Assembly: GCA_014549065.1 (NCBI GenBank)
Contig: JACDOX010000161.1
Location: 826,198 to 890,197 of the forward strand
DNA length: 64,000 nt
Reading direction: 5' to 3'
Origin: Cardinalis cardinalis
Taxonomy: Eukaryota; Chordata; Aves; Passeriformes; Cardinalidae
Made by a program: the position numbers and the translations under genes. The stretch's first letter is position 1. Every line of letters begins with the position of its first letter. The notes beneath the pieces were generated by a model, which saw only the letters and a list, made by a program, of their open reading frames with translations, made no database searches and was not told where the DNA came from. Positions 30,201-45,149 of this stretch are shown here, piece by piece.

Positions 30201-33200
30201 AATTCCTGTCATCTTTGCCAAGAACTTTTTAAATTTAGGCTTTTTTAAATACAAAACTTAAAAAAAATTAAACCACATTTTTGGTACTGAGACTGCTTCT
30301 CAGTTCTAGCAAGAAAGTGGTACAGAAGCCAGATACCTGACTTCAAACATTATCACCAGGGTTTTTTGCATACAACATGTTTTTCTTTTCTGTGAATAGC
30401 GCATCAGTTTAAAAAAACTGCTGATGGCACTACATGGAGAAAATAGATATGAGAAAGGGAAAGTAATCACAAAAAGAGACATGGTATGTTCACTTCATGT
30501 AATAATCATCCCTTTAACTACAACAATTAATTCTCTTTGAAAACTGACAACATCCACTCATTTCAATTCATGCAGAAGTTAAGATCAACTGCCTTGCAGC
30601 AGGAAGGGCAAGGGCATACCCACCCTTTGCTCTCATTGCACAACATTTCTGTGGTTGCAGAAAACTATTTGAAAGTGCTTAAGCACAACAGCAGCTTCCT
30701 GCAGAAATTGAAAAAATATATATTCCCTTTTTGACCCTCCCAACACAGAAAGGGCCTGACAGAGAACCAAAAATTGATTTTAAAACTGAACAAAGGTGAG
30801 GGAAATAAAATGGAAGTTTGAAGGGGGCAGAATTCAGAATGGAGAGCTCTTCAAATTTTATGTTGGACGACTCTTCAGACAGGTACCTCCCTGAACAGGA
30901 ATGAAGACTTCAATACAGCTTCCTCAGTGCCATGTGCTGTGTTGACTGAGTCTATCACGAATACCACACTCCCTTCTTCCCTCCCCAAAAAAGAACCCAT
31001 CTTAGTAAATTCAGAGCAGTAAATTCAGCCTCTTTCCCCACAGAAGTCAGACTGGTGGCAATGACTAGCATTTCTCTTCTTGCAATACTAGCTTTAGAGA
31101 CAGATCATTTTGCCTTGCTTGGACAGCACTTGGACAGCATCTCCTCCAAGTGCTTCAGACCACACCAGGATCTGATCTGAAGGCCAGCACAGTCAGCACA
31201 AGTTTTTTCCAGACCTGTGCTGAAATGCTGGAAGGAGAGAGGAAGGGTTGTTTGGGGGAGAGCTGTCTATCTCTGACCTACTGAGCACACATTCCATGCA
31301 CACTGATCTGAGAGCATGACCTCCAAACAAAGCAGAGAACAACCAGCTGTTCATGGAGGTTTCAGATCAAGGGGCCTTGTGGGTATCCTAATTTATCTTC
31401 TATTTTTAAAGTACTGCTCACGCTCAGAACTGCCTAGCATTTGTAAGTCCCAGTCAGGCTCCTGAATTTAACCAAAACTGCATGAAGATTTATCTATGTT
31501 CAACTACGTTGTTTTTCCACAAATCCAGCAGAATAAGGATTGCAACATTTTGAATACCTTTGATAATACTCTAGTTTGTGCTTCACAGGCAAAAAAATCA
31601 ATGAAGCAGCCTAATAGAAAATCTATTCTTCACATGACGAACAAAAATAATTGCTTGTTTATGAAGGAGCTGCTTACAGCTGTGAACAAGAAGCATGGAA
31701 ACTCAGAGATTAAAAACTCCAAGCTCAACAGGTTTACATGATATATTTCTCTCTTTCTCCCTCACCCCATCTACAGAATCTGTATTAAGGCCTTATAAAA
31801 CTATTCAGTTCACATACTTTCAGACTAAGTCTCATCTAACACAAAATACTCCTTTAGAAGCAGAGCTGCTGCACCAATCTCACAGTGCACCATCTTGTCA
31901 GTGACCTAGCTCTCCTATTTCCTCCTTCCCTCTATTTGTTCAAGTCTACACCATCTTACATTTCTGGTAGCTGCAAGGATGTAAACACCCAATTCCAAAG
32001 TGAACTTAAGAGACAAATGAACCTCAGCCAAAATAAATTACTCCAACATCTCTGATTTGCCACTGCCTGCAAGAGCACAATACAGCATTTGTTATTTCAA
32101 CAAGCCTTCAGAACCACTATAAATACAATTAATGTTTGTGCCTGTGTCACCAACTGCTCAGTTTACTAGTGAAAGAAGAAAGATTAAATAGTATTTTCTA
32201 TAGACAAGCAAGGCCTTGAAGACATAGGCGGTCTCCCAACAACTCAGTATGTTTATTGCCAGTAAACCAAAGATGACAGCAATGCACACACTGTCCATCT
32301 ACTTATTTACACATCCTTCTTTCAAGGAATTTGAATGAACATCAATAATGAAAGCCTCCCCAAGTAATGGTGGGTAGGTGGTACAGCAGGATGCTCTGCC
32401 TGGAATGGGATGAACCAACTCAAACAATGATCTATTTTGCAAAGCTACCTGTAGTCAACTAAAGAGGGTGTCATGCTGCTTTCGGTGTTGGATTAAGCTA
32501 AAACCAGCTTGACTCATCAACACCAAAGTTTAACATGCTGATAATGAGGTGGAGATGCGGCAGATATGGCGAAGTATCCTTATCTAAAAATGCTAAGGTG
32601 ACACAGTTGGCGATACAGGTAAGTAATACCAATCTCTACTTAATAGTTTTTAGGGGGTTTCTTTGCTAGCTTTAATGGAATTGCTTTAATATAATTATTT
32701 GACATAGCACACACTCAACTATCCTAATTTTAGCTTCTATAATGTATAGTAAATAATTCTGATTAAGATCTTCATGTCTAATCATTTATTATAGTAAATA
32801 ATTCATTTTTATATTACTAGATCTGGTTTGCCTCCCTTAATCCTGTGGGACAAAGCTGTACAAAGGTTCAATCACAACCTTATAATTTCTTAGACCTAAA
32901 ATTATTAGTTTGGCACTAAGATTGGATCTAGCCACACCAGGCTCCTCTTTGAGAAGGAGCTTAAAAGGCAAGCGCGTCCCTTCTGCATCTCATAACTCAA
33001 TGGGAACTTTTCTAATAATCTTTGTATGAAGGTCTCACTCTACCTGTGACAGGAGATTAAGATTGCAGCAAAGTATCATAAAAAGTGCTAACAAATCTTA
33101 CATTAACCAGCAGTAATAGAACATCACAAGGTTACTATGCATCTTGTTCCAAGATGACCAAAATCAAGTTTTTACCTCTAAATCCAAACTTAGACTGAGA

Positions 33201-36200
33201 AAAAAAGTCAGTCAGCTTCCCACTTGCCATAATTTTGGCTAGTTTGTTTGATTTACACTTAATAGGTATAATTAATATTTAATTACAGTCTTTGCAGCTC
33301 AGTTTGAATACACAGACAAATGGAGCACAATTAAGCTTGCCCATAACAAGTGCTCAGCATGGCTTGTTATGCTATTAAAAGTTTAAAATCTTATGACAAT
33401 AGCAATAGTTTTCACATTCTGCATATATGACATGAGGTATCCTTGCAAATCTGGTCTGATTTTCTTTGCGTGTGCAAGCTTGTTTCAGTGGGTTGCCTTA
33501 AAAACAAAAGTATACTAAATTCAAGGAAGTAAATGCATACACTATGCTGATAGGCAATAAAGTATTGTATTTTTAAAACATCCCCTGTTACAGAATGACA
33601 GTGCTTTTTAATGGACCAACAACAGATTACAAAGTCCTTGTTCAGTCCAAGCATGTCACATCAGTGAGAATTTCACCAAAAAAATCACAGCAACAGATTC
33701 ATATATTTCCAATACATATTCATAAGAAAATATTCTCCTGACTAACTTTGCCAAAATATTCAACAATACTTTTAAAAATACTAAGCAATCTGGAAAATCT
33801 GAGAACTTTTTTCCATTATTTGGATAACAGGTGGAAAGTTCATAAATAAAATTAATCTGCATTTTAAGTGCACCATCTTCTGCATTAAAATTCTGTTGTC
33901 TTTTCTCAGGTAATATTTATTCTGACCCTAAAACCAGCTTTCACAAAAATATAAAATATTCTCCTAAGGCAGATTCAAAGATGTTTAGTCTACAAGGAGT
34001 GCATTTTCAGTTTTCATGGTCATTTTTCTGATATGCTCTGCCTATTGTTCCCTGCCATGAGGTAAAGCCACACAAGAAAACAACTGCTTCTACAAGTAAC
34101 AAGCCAAAAATTAAGTAACTCCAAAGGGGTTTTCCTGTTTTATCAGCTGTATACTAATAGCACACAAGAATTTTTCATACACCAAAATTTGAATGCATGT
34201 GGTAGCAAGCAAATACATACAGAAGGTGACAGATTAACATATCAATGACAAAACATGCCAAAAAAAAAAAGGTAGAGAAGCAAAGATAACATTTGCCTAC
34301 AGTTTTCACTTGAAAAACCACTCCCAGTATCCACAATTCAGTCCATGAACTTGTGTGTAAGAAAAGAATAATGGTCCTGGCCTGATCTGCTTGCATGACA
34401 CACAGGAAATAAGTGGATAGCTGTTAATATGAGGATTATCCCCTTTTCATTCTGATTATAAATTTAAAAATTGTGAGATTTAAGTTCTTCACAACAGAAT
34501 GAAGAAATCACTGTACTAATTGCAGGAAGAAAACTACCTGGGGCTGCTATCAAAAAATGAATGAGCACTGTAGTCAGGTAGAAGCCTTAACACCACAGTC
34601 GCCAAGGAGGTGAGTTACCAGAGAAGTAATCAAATCAAAGACTTGCCCAGAAGCAACAGCTCTGTTTAGGTTCCATTAAATCTTTGGAAAAAGTCGGTCC
34701 ATATCTGCAAAACATTTCAGTTTCACCATGGTAATAAATTTCAGCAAAAGTCTATTTAATCAGAAAATTTCCAAGCAATTCAAACAGTTGCCCAATCATT
34801 TGGCACAGATTATGCCCCAAGATAATGGCATCTGAGGGTCCTTAGTCCATTCAGAGCCACCATTACCTGCACATCTTTATATACACAGACAACATAGGAA
34901 AAGTAACAATAATGGGTCAGGAAGGTCTTTTGCATGAAGCATGTGAAAAATATCACCAATTTACTTTTATTTGCTTACACATCTCCCAAATTCTTTTAAA
35001 GTGATGCAATAAAAGATGACAACACCAAAATTAGGACTAAGTGATATTTTCACAAGTACACTACATCATACTAGATTTTTTTTTTGTTAACTGTACTGAA
35101 AATTGAGTACTGCTTAATAGCTCAGATCATGGAAAAAAAGATTGTTCCAAGTTACTTACTGGAGCACAGGCCTTCCTGAATTGGTTCTTTGATTTCTTTC
35201 AGAAAGACATTAAATAGGAATTCCCAATGTCCCTGTGTACATGGAGGAAATTAATTAAAAGTAAAAAGCAGGATTGCTTGCTACTGGTCTCATTCTGCCT
35301 AGTTGGATTTTGGTTACAAAAGCTATTCTACAGTGAGCAATCAAAGCACCAGTTTCTACACAGGAAAAACTACCAATGCATTACGAAGAAGCTAAGAAAT
35401 GATAAAAAAAGATTCAAAGAAAAAATATCAATGTTAAAAAGTATTCCAACAAACCACCAAAGAAGAAGAAGGAAAAAAAGTATTTTTCTATTAAAAGTCA
35501 TTTTTGTTAAAAATACTGTCTTGGGGAAAAACCCTTCAACAACCTCTAGAGAATACATAAGACAGTTACAGCCTCACTCACAAGTTAAAAAATGCTGGAA
35601 GTGCAAACAAAAGCAAAAATTACAACACCAAAGTAGTCTGTGAAATTACTTCATTTTCTTAAATGTTGCAAGATTGAGACAGTCCAGAGGTGATGCTGGA
35701 AGACACTTTTGAAAAGCTAGCTATTCTTCCCCAGATGCAATTCCTGCTGTCATAACTGAAGAGCCATTTGTGAAAACATGAACGAGCACGTGTCTCTACA
35801 GTACTGCAGGGCCAAAGAACAGCATCAACAGTTGCAAAGCAGATGCTGGCTTACAGATGCTGTCAAGAGCCACACAGGCTGGTGCTAAGCTATCACAAGT
35901 CATACACACTTCACACTGCAGTCAGTGAGTGCTGAAGAGCGGCATGGCAGGCACCAGCTGTATCACAGTGGAAAAGGTTTCAAACCACTTGCTCTTCTCC
36001 CAGCCTTCTGTGGTAGGCAGGGATTTCCCAGGTACATTCTGGTTTTAGCAGCTTAACTGTGGAATAGATAGAACAGAGAACAGCCAAGACCCACCAGTTG
36101 CTGTGGTCTGGTACTTCTGAAAGACCTCAGACTTTTGACAAAGTTCTTTATCCTCTCCCACTACAGATGGACTCTGGAGCTCTGAGTCTATAAAAAATAT

Positions 36201-39200
36201 TATCCTCTAAGCAAGTATCAACACAACAGTTTAACCAAGCAGAGTTATTTACTGGTAGAAATTTAAAAGTTCTCTTCCTCACAGAAGAAAATGAGTTTCT
36301 CACAGCACATATTTCTGTGAGGAAAACCAGTCATAACTCTTTCCAGTTGCTACTGGCTATTAGTGTAAATTGCCCTGCTTGTATTTGTTCAGGAAGCTTT
36401 TTCCAAGACCTAGATTTAAAAAAGTTAAACTCTTTTGGACTTCCTTATGAATTCTGTCATCTCCATTTTCTTGCACTCTTATCTCACTTCCCCAGTCTGG
36501 CAACTTCCCTCCTCAGAGCTTAGTAAAACTACAGCCTCTACAGCAACTGTCATATGTGTTTACACTACATGTAGAGCCCAAGAAGGCTGAAGAGCTAGAA
36601 TTTTCCTGAGAACCAGGAGCAGAAGATTATGTAGTAGGGAGAAAGGGCAGTGACATCACTAAGTATCCTCTAGGCAAGTAGGAGGTAAACAGAAAGAGGA
36701 AGAGCCATTCTAAAGGCAAATGTAAAAACAATGTTTAAAAACATGATTTCCCCTTCACAGTTTATTTTGTGGCTTTTCTGTTTCAACACAGATTGCATTT
36801 AGTAACATAAAAGAAAAAAGAGACGAAAAAAAGAGGAAAATGAGTGATCCTAATTCTTGCCCAAGAATCAGAACATCTAAAGAAAAGAATCTGTTACGCA
36901 AACCTCAAAGACTGTTTAATGAAATTTGCAGTCACATAAGTGAGAAATAATTCCATGGAACAGTACCACCAGGTCTCTTCATTCTATCATTCTAGGTGAA
37001 ATGGTGCCTCCAGTTTCAACTCCAGAATATCCCAACTGAAACTACTACTCTTTGCCAGACCTCTACCCTTAGAGATTAAAGGTACACTTTTACAGTCTGT
37101 CATGCACAGTAAAGTACCATGGAGAATACAATAATCTTAACCCCAACCAGTTCTTCTGCCTACAAAAAGAAAAACCACAAGAAGATCCACTATGCTTAAC
37201 ATAACACAATGTTATGTTTGTAAAATGTCACTCCTGCTGCTCCCAATTTCACAGATTATTTGGCTTCTTTCTCCTCCCAGTTTTCATCATCTGACCAAAG
37301 CAAAGGGTAAAGTGGTCTTGGACAAGAAAATTGCAATAATAGGCTGAGTGATAAAACATACATTACCTTGATTCCTGTAACATTTTTTCTGGAAAAAATA
37401 TGGGAGAAAACAAATCTAGTAAATCTGAGACAGAGACATCAAAAATGTGAAAACATCTGGATGAAGGAACTACTCCTATGCCAGCTACACTATCTGAACA
37501 GAATCTGGAAACACGTGCTTCAACAAATTAGCTCTTTGCAGAAATAACTGTCAGCATGTAAACAGGATAACAGTTAAGTCAGAGTGAATCAGCAAACTCT
37601 TCCAAACAGCCAAGAGCAATAGATGTCAGTGATGTCAGTGTCTCCTCTGGACTCCCCAGAAATACTTTCTTCAGCCTACCCTGCTTTTTCAGCTTCAGTT
37701 AAGAAACTGTACTTCAAAAGGTCAGATCTAATGCAAATTTCATTGCACAAATTCCCTCCTCAAGATGCGGGAGTTTCTAGGGGATTTTGGTGTCATTGCC
37801 TTCCTTCCTCCTCATCTTTGGAAAAGTGCCTAAAGCCTTGTAAAGGAAACCAAGCTGGCTCTTTACAGCAACACATCAGTTACAGGAACCCAGGACACTA
37901 ATATTATTTACAACCCTGCCTTAAAAAACACTCTCCCCCCTCAAAAACCAAGCAAACAAACAAACAAACAAAAAAATCCCCCCAAAAATCCAGCCAAAGG
38001 AAAAACCAACAAAAACCCAGAACACTCCCCTCCCTGCTCTCCAACTTAGATCCCATACAGTTTCAACAAGGCTTTGACTAGGTACTTTTATGAAAGTAGA
38101 GTCAGGGCATGATCACATAAAATGAGACAACAAAACATAACAAAGACCATCTGAGACATACAAGCAACAATCTGAGATATTCAAGCAACTGCCACAGAAA
38201 TATTTCAAATAAAATTATTTTTGTAGAAGTTTGATTAAATAGTAAAGTCAAGACTGTGCAAATGCATTCACAAGCCTATCAAATAATGATTCAGAGTTCA
38301 ATTACTGTATCAATATATAAATATTTACATCAATATATTAACATTGCAATTATATAGAAAGATATTATAACATAAATACTGCAGCTCCTTGTTACTCTTT
38401 AGAAGAAAAGCTGAAGTATTTTTGCAAAAGAATACATTCTTTTTTTTTAATCCTATGTTAATGCTTCGTATTGCTGAATAATTTATGACAGCGATGTTGA
38501 TGCTTTATCTTTACAATTCAGGAAAATGTACTTGCTTGATAGTTTGTTTAGTGTTTCCTTAAACACCAATGGCCTACGAGCTCTCCACTTGTTCCCTATC
38601 TGAAATACCAGACAGCTTTTGCAAAGATACTGCACTACTTGCTTTGCCAAGATCATGTTATCTCCATAAATGCAGACTGTCAGAAAAAAATGCTGGCCAG
38701 AAAACCCAGGGCTCTGAAAGTAAACAAAGGTTTTTCATAAAATATACCACTAGCAGAGATTCTCCAGAAGTCTAATAGAAATGACAAGGAGAAAGAAACA
38801 TTAAGATAAGCATATTTTCACAATGTAGCATTTCAAATAGTCAGTGTTCTCTTGAACATTTAAAAAAAAAGAACAGACTGGTGCTTCCCCAAACACTGCA
38901 GAAAAGTCAGATTATCATCATGTGTATCCAGTATTTACAGAACTCTGTTTTGAGTATGATTAAGCATTCAATGTGCACTTCTCTTTCAAAGAGAAAGAAA
39001 ATATTCCAAAATAAGATAAACTTAGAACTTCCTATATTCACATTGACTGTTTCCCCAAGCTCTGAAACAAGAATGACACAAACCTTTTTTCATGATTTTT
39101 GAAATGATATCCTGAAAAACCATAAGAAAATTGCAGAAGACAAGAGCAAGAAAACTGTGCCCCAACAGACTAAAAAGATCGAGCAGACTACCTGACAGTC

Positions 39201-42200
39201 TCAAGAAATAAAAAACATAGTGGAAAAACAAGGAACTGTTTAAATGAGATAGACAATAGCTTTAGAATAAATACCTATTTAAAAAACTTTTTTTTTCTTT
39301 CAGAAACCAAAGTGTCAAACTACTGAAAAAAAACCCAGTTAAGACAGACGTAGATTCTGTATTTCCTGATTTTAAAACATGAAGAGTAGACGCATTGCTA
39401 CAAAATAGGTTTTAGATAATCTTATGTTACTGAACTTGATGAAGGGAGGAAGAAAGCCCAAGTGTAACTGATGGTTTATGATATATGGAAGATTAGACAG
39501 GAAGATACAGTGTTCTTTTCTGGATTTTAAAATATGTTGTTACTGATTGTGCTATTATCAGTTCCTTTATGAAAAGGCATTATAAAATAAAGATTAGGCA
39601 TTCGTAGCACAACAGTATTTAATAACTGGTAAATTGTTGAAAAAATGTTACATTGCAAAATTCCCACTAAACAATTATTTAACTCCCACTAAAATTCTTT
39701 CTGATGACAGAAAACTAGAAAAAAAATCCTGAAAACACCCAGATCTCTCAGTACCTAAGTCAAACTCCAACAGAAATTTTGCCTCTGAGCCCTGAGGGCT
39801 TTCACCCACCTTTCAATGTCCTTAGCACTGTGGGAACTCACCCAAATTGTTCTGCAGATGTATGCACTCAGTAACACGAACCAGGGCACCTCAGCTCTCC
39901 CTGCAAGTCCCCACTCCAACTCAGCAATCATACTGTTCTAATCTTGTCTAAAAGCGTTTTTTTTCCAACCCACTCTTGGATAGGAGATTTGAATCTACCT
40001 AAGGTGATCTGTTCAAAATCTAAGATATTCCATTCCCTAAATTACAGAAGAACAACTCTTTCCTAGATCATCTCAGACTTACAAGCCACTTAAGTTTTTA
40101 CAGAACTTTTCAGCATATTTGGTATAGTTACTTGCAGCTTCACCTCAGCTGTGATGAAATAAAAATTTCATATCTCTCCCCAGGTTTTGGAACCAGCTGT
40201 TGCACAGAAGTGTGGACCCCAAGAACCACTTCCCAAAGTAAAGCAGAACGACTAATGCAAAGTTGACAAAAGCAAGCTGTGACCATGATGCAATGAAAAA
40301 TCCAGCTAGGCCCCCCAAAAAAGCCTGTACACAATACTGCAGACTCTTTGACACTTTTTTTTGTTGAATACAATAATTAGATAAGCCGGAGCTAAGTCTA
40401 GAATACAAGTGCAACACAGTTTATTACAGCCAAGTTTCTTCATAATTTGCTAATTATAATAAATTCTTAGTCAAATACTGAGTAAGAATTGTCTCCATCT
40501 GAACTAGTTGCTCTAAGAGGTAAAGTTTTGTACATACATTTACAAGACAAATTGCTTGAAGCCCACTGAAATGAACTCAAAGATTGAAATCAACCATGGT
40601 CTCTCCTCTCTTTTGCATGCTTTGAGCTCCCAAAGATATTCCTAAACAAACTACAAATCACTATAAATACTAGTAGTTCTTAGATTTCCTAAATATAAAT
40701 TCCAATTAGCAAACAAAAGCCAATTAAAAATCCTAGGCAGGAATTAATAATGTCTGAGTAGATCACTTCTCACCAGGCATTCCAGCACCTATAAATGGAC
40801 ATCTCTCTCCCCTCTATGGACCTTTAGAGTTTGTCACATCTACCAGTAACCAGGCTTTTAAATACTTTTTTTTTTTCCTTAATTGGGACTTAGTGAGGAC
40901 TTTGATTACTAGTAAATCCAATAAATAGTCCACCCATATCTAGGCCCAAACTACACATAACAATATTTGTCTGCCAATCCACCAAATAATAAGTGAATTA
41001 AGTTTCAAGTCATTAAAGTAAATACAGATACAGGGCACTAAATTCCTTTGACTGGCACACAGACGAAAAGAAAATATAAAAAAACCCCAGCCAAATGACA
41101 GAAGAAGTCAGACCAAGGCTTTCATTTTTTAGATCACTGATAGCACTCTTTAGTATCAAATTTGGTTAAAAACAAACCCCCACAATGTGGCTTTGCTACA
41201 AAAGAGAACATGCTTCTGTCAGTGACAAAGGTAGCATCAGTGTCACCAGAACCTTTCCCCTATTTTAGATAATCTCTAATACTTGAACAAGTCTGTATCA
41301 ACACATAATAATCCTAATATTTTCAGTTTCCACTGCAGTTCAATACTAGGATGCTTTACATAAAACACTGTCACTTCTCTTACTTTCTGAATCTAATACA
41401 AAGGTCAAAATAATTTCCCTAGGCTCACACTGTGAACCACTGGTAAACCAGATAAAACAAAATTCTTTGATTTATGAAATATTTAAGAGAAAAAATTCAT
41501 TGCAAAGGAAGCTTTATCTCATCATTCTTTTCATATAAGGTAAATAGTTGAAAAATCTCCAAATTGCTTGAATACTGAAAAAGAAATTAATTTTAAATTT
41601 CAACTCCTATTGTAGCTTTTCCCACACTGTTCCTCAGGTTTGATCTTTCAGTTTTAGTATACAGAGGAAACCTCAGGGAGAGGAAAGAGAAAAACTCTTC
41701 TGAACACAGAGTTCAACACAAAGGGCATGAATAAGGAAGAAACCGAGGAAAAGAAAAGCACTGAGGGAAAGACATAGATGCAATATATCAACATATGTAA
41801 CACCTCTCAAAGTAACTAAACACAGTGACTCTGCACAGTGTTTACTAACTCCGTTTTCAATTACTCTTTAGAATTCAGAGAAGACATATAAGTAGGTAAC
41901 AAACGTGACACTACTGTGAACAACTCTATCAAAAGCTGTAGATGTAGATTGTTCAGTACCTCATAAGTGTGCAAGATATTCCTCATGCCTACAACAGAAA
42001 CAAAATGCTTAGTGACTGTGGTCCTGCTCCACTCCAAATGTCATTACCATGCAGGACGCAATGCCCTCTACATTATTTCAAGAAGTAAATAAAACAAACT
42101 CACAAAACCATGCTCTTGTTATTCTTCCATCTGCACTAAGAAATGGTAAGTTTTCATTCACCAGATGCATCCCCTTTCCACCTCCCTGAAAACTGTTCGC

Positions 42201-42338
42201 AAAGATCACCACTGAACACTTGGCCTAACTACACTCAGAAGCAGCATATGTCACCACGACCACATCTCAGGATAGCTGTAGGCTGGGATGCATTCTTCCT
42301 GTCACTTCAGACAGGCAGTCAGAATCACAAGAAGGGTC
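27226..42338 (-). other. Long non-coding stretch, presumed JAK2 intron 2
   Basis: 15 kb with no gene I can support and no clear transposable element. The base composition is AT-rich throughout and no CpG cluster is present. Simple repeats include a (CAAA)n tract at 37953-37971 and poly-A/T runs. A basic 138-codon open frame at 35227-35643 shows no domain. In mammals the intron before JAK2 exon 3 is also tens of kilobases long, which fits. Confidence 0.65.
37953..37971. repeat. (CAAA)n simple repeat
   Basis: Four to five CAAA units ending in an A run, in a wider A/C-rich patch (37920-38030). Confidence 0.85.
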
Positions 42339-42921
42339 TGGTAGGTTGACCTTGGCTGGAGGCCAGGTGCCCACTAAGCCACTTTAACACTCTGCTTTTA
42401 AGCTGGACAGGAGAGAAAAAAGATGGAAAACAACTCATAGGTTGAGATAGGGTAGTTTAGTAAAGCAAAAGCGAAAGTTCGTGCACGCAAAAGCAAAGAC
42501 AAAAAAACCCCTATTTTCCATTTCCCATCAGCAAGCAATGTGCAGCCACTTCCCATGAAGCAGGGCTGCAGCACAAGTCACAGCTGCTCTGGAAGGCAAA
42601 CACTGTAAATAACCAGTGCTCTCCCTTCCTCCTCCTTTACTTAGCTTTTCCACCTGAGCTGACGCCATATGGTATGGAATATCCCTTTGGTCAGTTTGGG
42701 TCAGCTGTCCTGGTTATGTCCTCTGCCAAGACTTGGCTCAGTCCCAGGCTGCTGGTGGGAGGGTGGAATGATGGAGAGACAGCGCTGGTGCTGTGCAGAG
42801 CTGCTCAGCAGCAGCCAGAACTCTGGTGTGTCACCAACACATTTGTAGGTACCAATGCAAAGCACAGCAGTGTGAGGGCACCTGTGGGAAAAGGAACTCC
42901 ATCCTAGCCAGACCCAAGACA
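42339..42921 (+). mobile_element. Solo LTR of an avian endogenous retrovirus
   Basis: 583 bp beginning TGGTAGGTTGACCTTGGC and ending CAGACCCAAGACA, so bounded by TG..CA. Inside it has the strongly conserved avian LTR segment TATGGAATATCCCTTTGG followed by TCAGCTGTCCTGGTTATG, plus GAGATAGGGTAGTTTAGTAA upstream. No gag, pol or env sequence adjoins it, so it is a recombined solo LTR. I could not find a clean target-site duplication (flanks AAGGGT and AAGAGGT are only similar). Class is ERVK- or ERVL-like by memory, not resolved. Confidence 0.87.
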
Positions 42922-45149
42922 AAGAGGTGCAGCAGAGGTTATGGCAGTTAAATAACTCTTGTACATGACAAAGGATTTTAGAAACCTAGAATCTGAAATC
43001 AAAATAACATAAGAAGTGGTTCTTGAGCTTCTTTTTTGCAGAGGCTTCTGTGGACAGCAAGACGGGGTAATGGAAGGATGCCTTCTCTGATGAATGATCC
43101 TATCTCATCTGATACGGAAACTTCCTAAAACCAAATTATCTCCCTCTCAGACTGTGTCCTGTTAGGCAGAGTAAGCACAGCAGCTGAGTCACACTGAAGA
43201 TTTTATGGCATTTTATGTGTTGTACACAATCTCCACCAGAAAGAAGAAAAAGAAGCAAATCTTTGAGGGAAAAAATGAGAGTGAATTGAGAGAGAAAGGA
43301 CAGTATGACCTGTATTACAAAATGACACATCAGAACATCAGATCTTCCAGAAAAATCTAAGTACCCCTTACTCTAAAACCTGGATGTTGCTTGAATAGTC
43401 TACAAGTTTAGAATGCATTACTAGGTCAAAAGCACAGATTAGTATGCCAAGTCTGAGCCCAAACTTCTCTCAAAAGCAGCTGCTTTTCCTCTTCCCCCAT
43501 CCCCACTCCCCCTCCCAACTAAGCATTTCTAATAGAGAGAAATTCTCCTCTCTTCTCTCACCCACAATTGGGTACAAAACCAGGTTCATATTTTAGCTGA
43601 AATAATCTCAGTGATTTAGCACTTACTCCACTCCCTTTAAAATTAATTAAAAATTAATTTAACTTGTTTAAAACTAATTAAAAGTTCATGATTCAAAGGC
43701 AGGCATAACCCTAATACACACATGGTGAAATCAATGCTTGTGCTTAAGCAGATGAGAAAAACTAGAAGGTTGGAGCCTGCTTCACCTTGGTAGGCACAGG
43801 AAAACAGTAACTACTGAACATGACCAAACATCAGGATGCCATTTGATTCCTAGAAAAATCCAAAAAGAGGCATCCTGCGAAAATTAAGTTCTTCCAGAGC
43901 ATTATGTTTTAAACTTTGGAACATAACTGAACACAAATGAAAACTTGGGAAGAAGTTCCAAGTACTCCTGAGAAGAAAGTGTCTTCTCATGGATTATTTG
44001 CTGGGAGGCAGTGACAGGTACCAGAGGAGGGGGATACTCCATGACCAGAGGAATAAGTAAAAGCATGTGTCTCAGTTCAGGTGAAAGATGAAAACAGTGC
44101 ACTGAGTCACACGTTAAAAATCAAGAAAACCAAGAAAAGCATAGATATTTCTCCCACTTAATCTTCTACACCTCTACATCATTGTTTTGTACAAAAGAGT
44201 GCTTAGGACTCTTCTATTCCCCTTCTACCTCTGGCAAATATGGTCTCCCCTCATCAGGTCCCAGACTCATCCAACTAAACCAATGCTATTTCATTCCCCA
44301 CCAAGGACACTCTTTCCAGTTTTTGTTGGTTCTATTGAGTATGCCCTGCATTGCCAGTCTAACAAACCAGATACTGCAGAGCATATGGTAAAGAACACTT
44401 CACATACTAAGGTTAAGAAATTCATTGACTTCTCATTCACATGGTGTCCAAATAACAGCTACACATGAGAAACAAGAAGCATGAATAGCTGAATTTAAAA
44501 ATATACCACAGGTGGTTCAGTGCATTCTGTTCCCCTCCTTGCCCCCATTCTCCCCCTTCCCATCTACAGGAAGGAGGACTGATTACTTTAAGCCTTAGCA
44601 AATGTTTCTTCAGCCATTCTCCAAGCAGCACTTACTTATTCTCTCAATGGGCTGGAAAAAGTCGATGGAGGAGGAGATCACATTGCAGAGCGTCAGGGGG
44701 TGGTGATTAGGAACTTAAAGCTGAAGACTATTCCCTCTTTAAACACAGGAGGGAAACGTCAAGAGGTAGCCCATGCCTTTGAGCACTACGAGTGCAGCCT
44801 TCAAGCATTAAAACCTACTGCCACCCTCCTATTGCTGACATCTTCAAGGTGTTTTTTTTAATTAAGGTAGAACAAATGAAACCTACAAAAATCATATTTT
44901 AAACTGACAAAAAATTAAAGGAAGCAGGAGTAAATACCTTAATGGGGGAAAAAAACCCCAAAAAACCAAAGACTACAGGAGCTAATCTGAGGAAGAAAAT
45001 AAAAAGGAGAAGGTTTAAGGAGTCTTTCAATAGAGCCCTTGAGCAAGACCAACTTAAAACAAATGTTCAAACCACTATTTTAATCTTCCCATTGTGGGGT
45101 GAGAAAAAACACCAGTAGAAGTGACTGCTTTTTCTTAATGAACTTCAGC
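42922..45149 (-). other. Non-coding stretch between LTR and CR1
   Basis: 2.2 kb of intronic-type sequence with C-rich and TC-rich patches near 43490-43520 and 44530-44560. No gene or classified repeat. Confidence 0.6.

Noticed and set aside
32740..32805. 14-bp direct repeat (ATAGTAAATAATTC) as a transposon target duplication
   Set aside because: The enclosed sequence is too short for any element and the DNA is AT-rich.
42640..42920. GC-richer patch as a JAK2 promoter or CpG island
   Set aside because: It matches a conserved avian LTR core and has few CpG.
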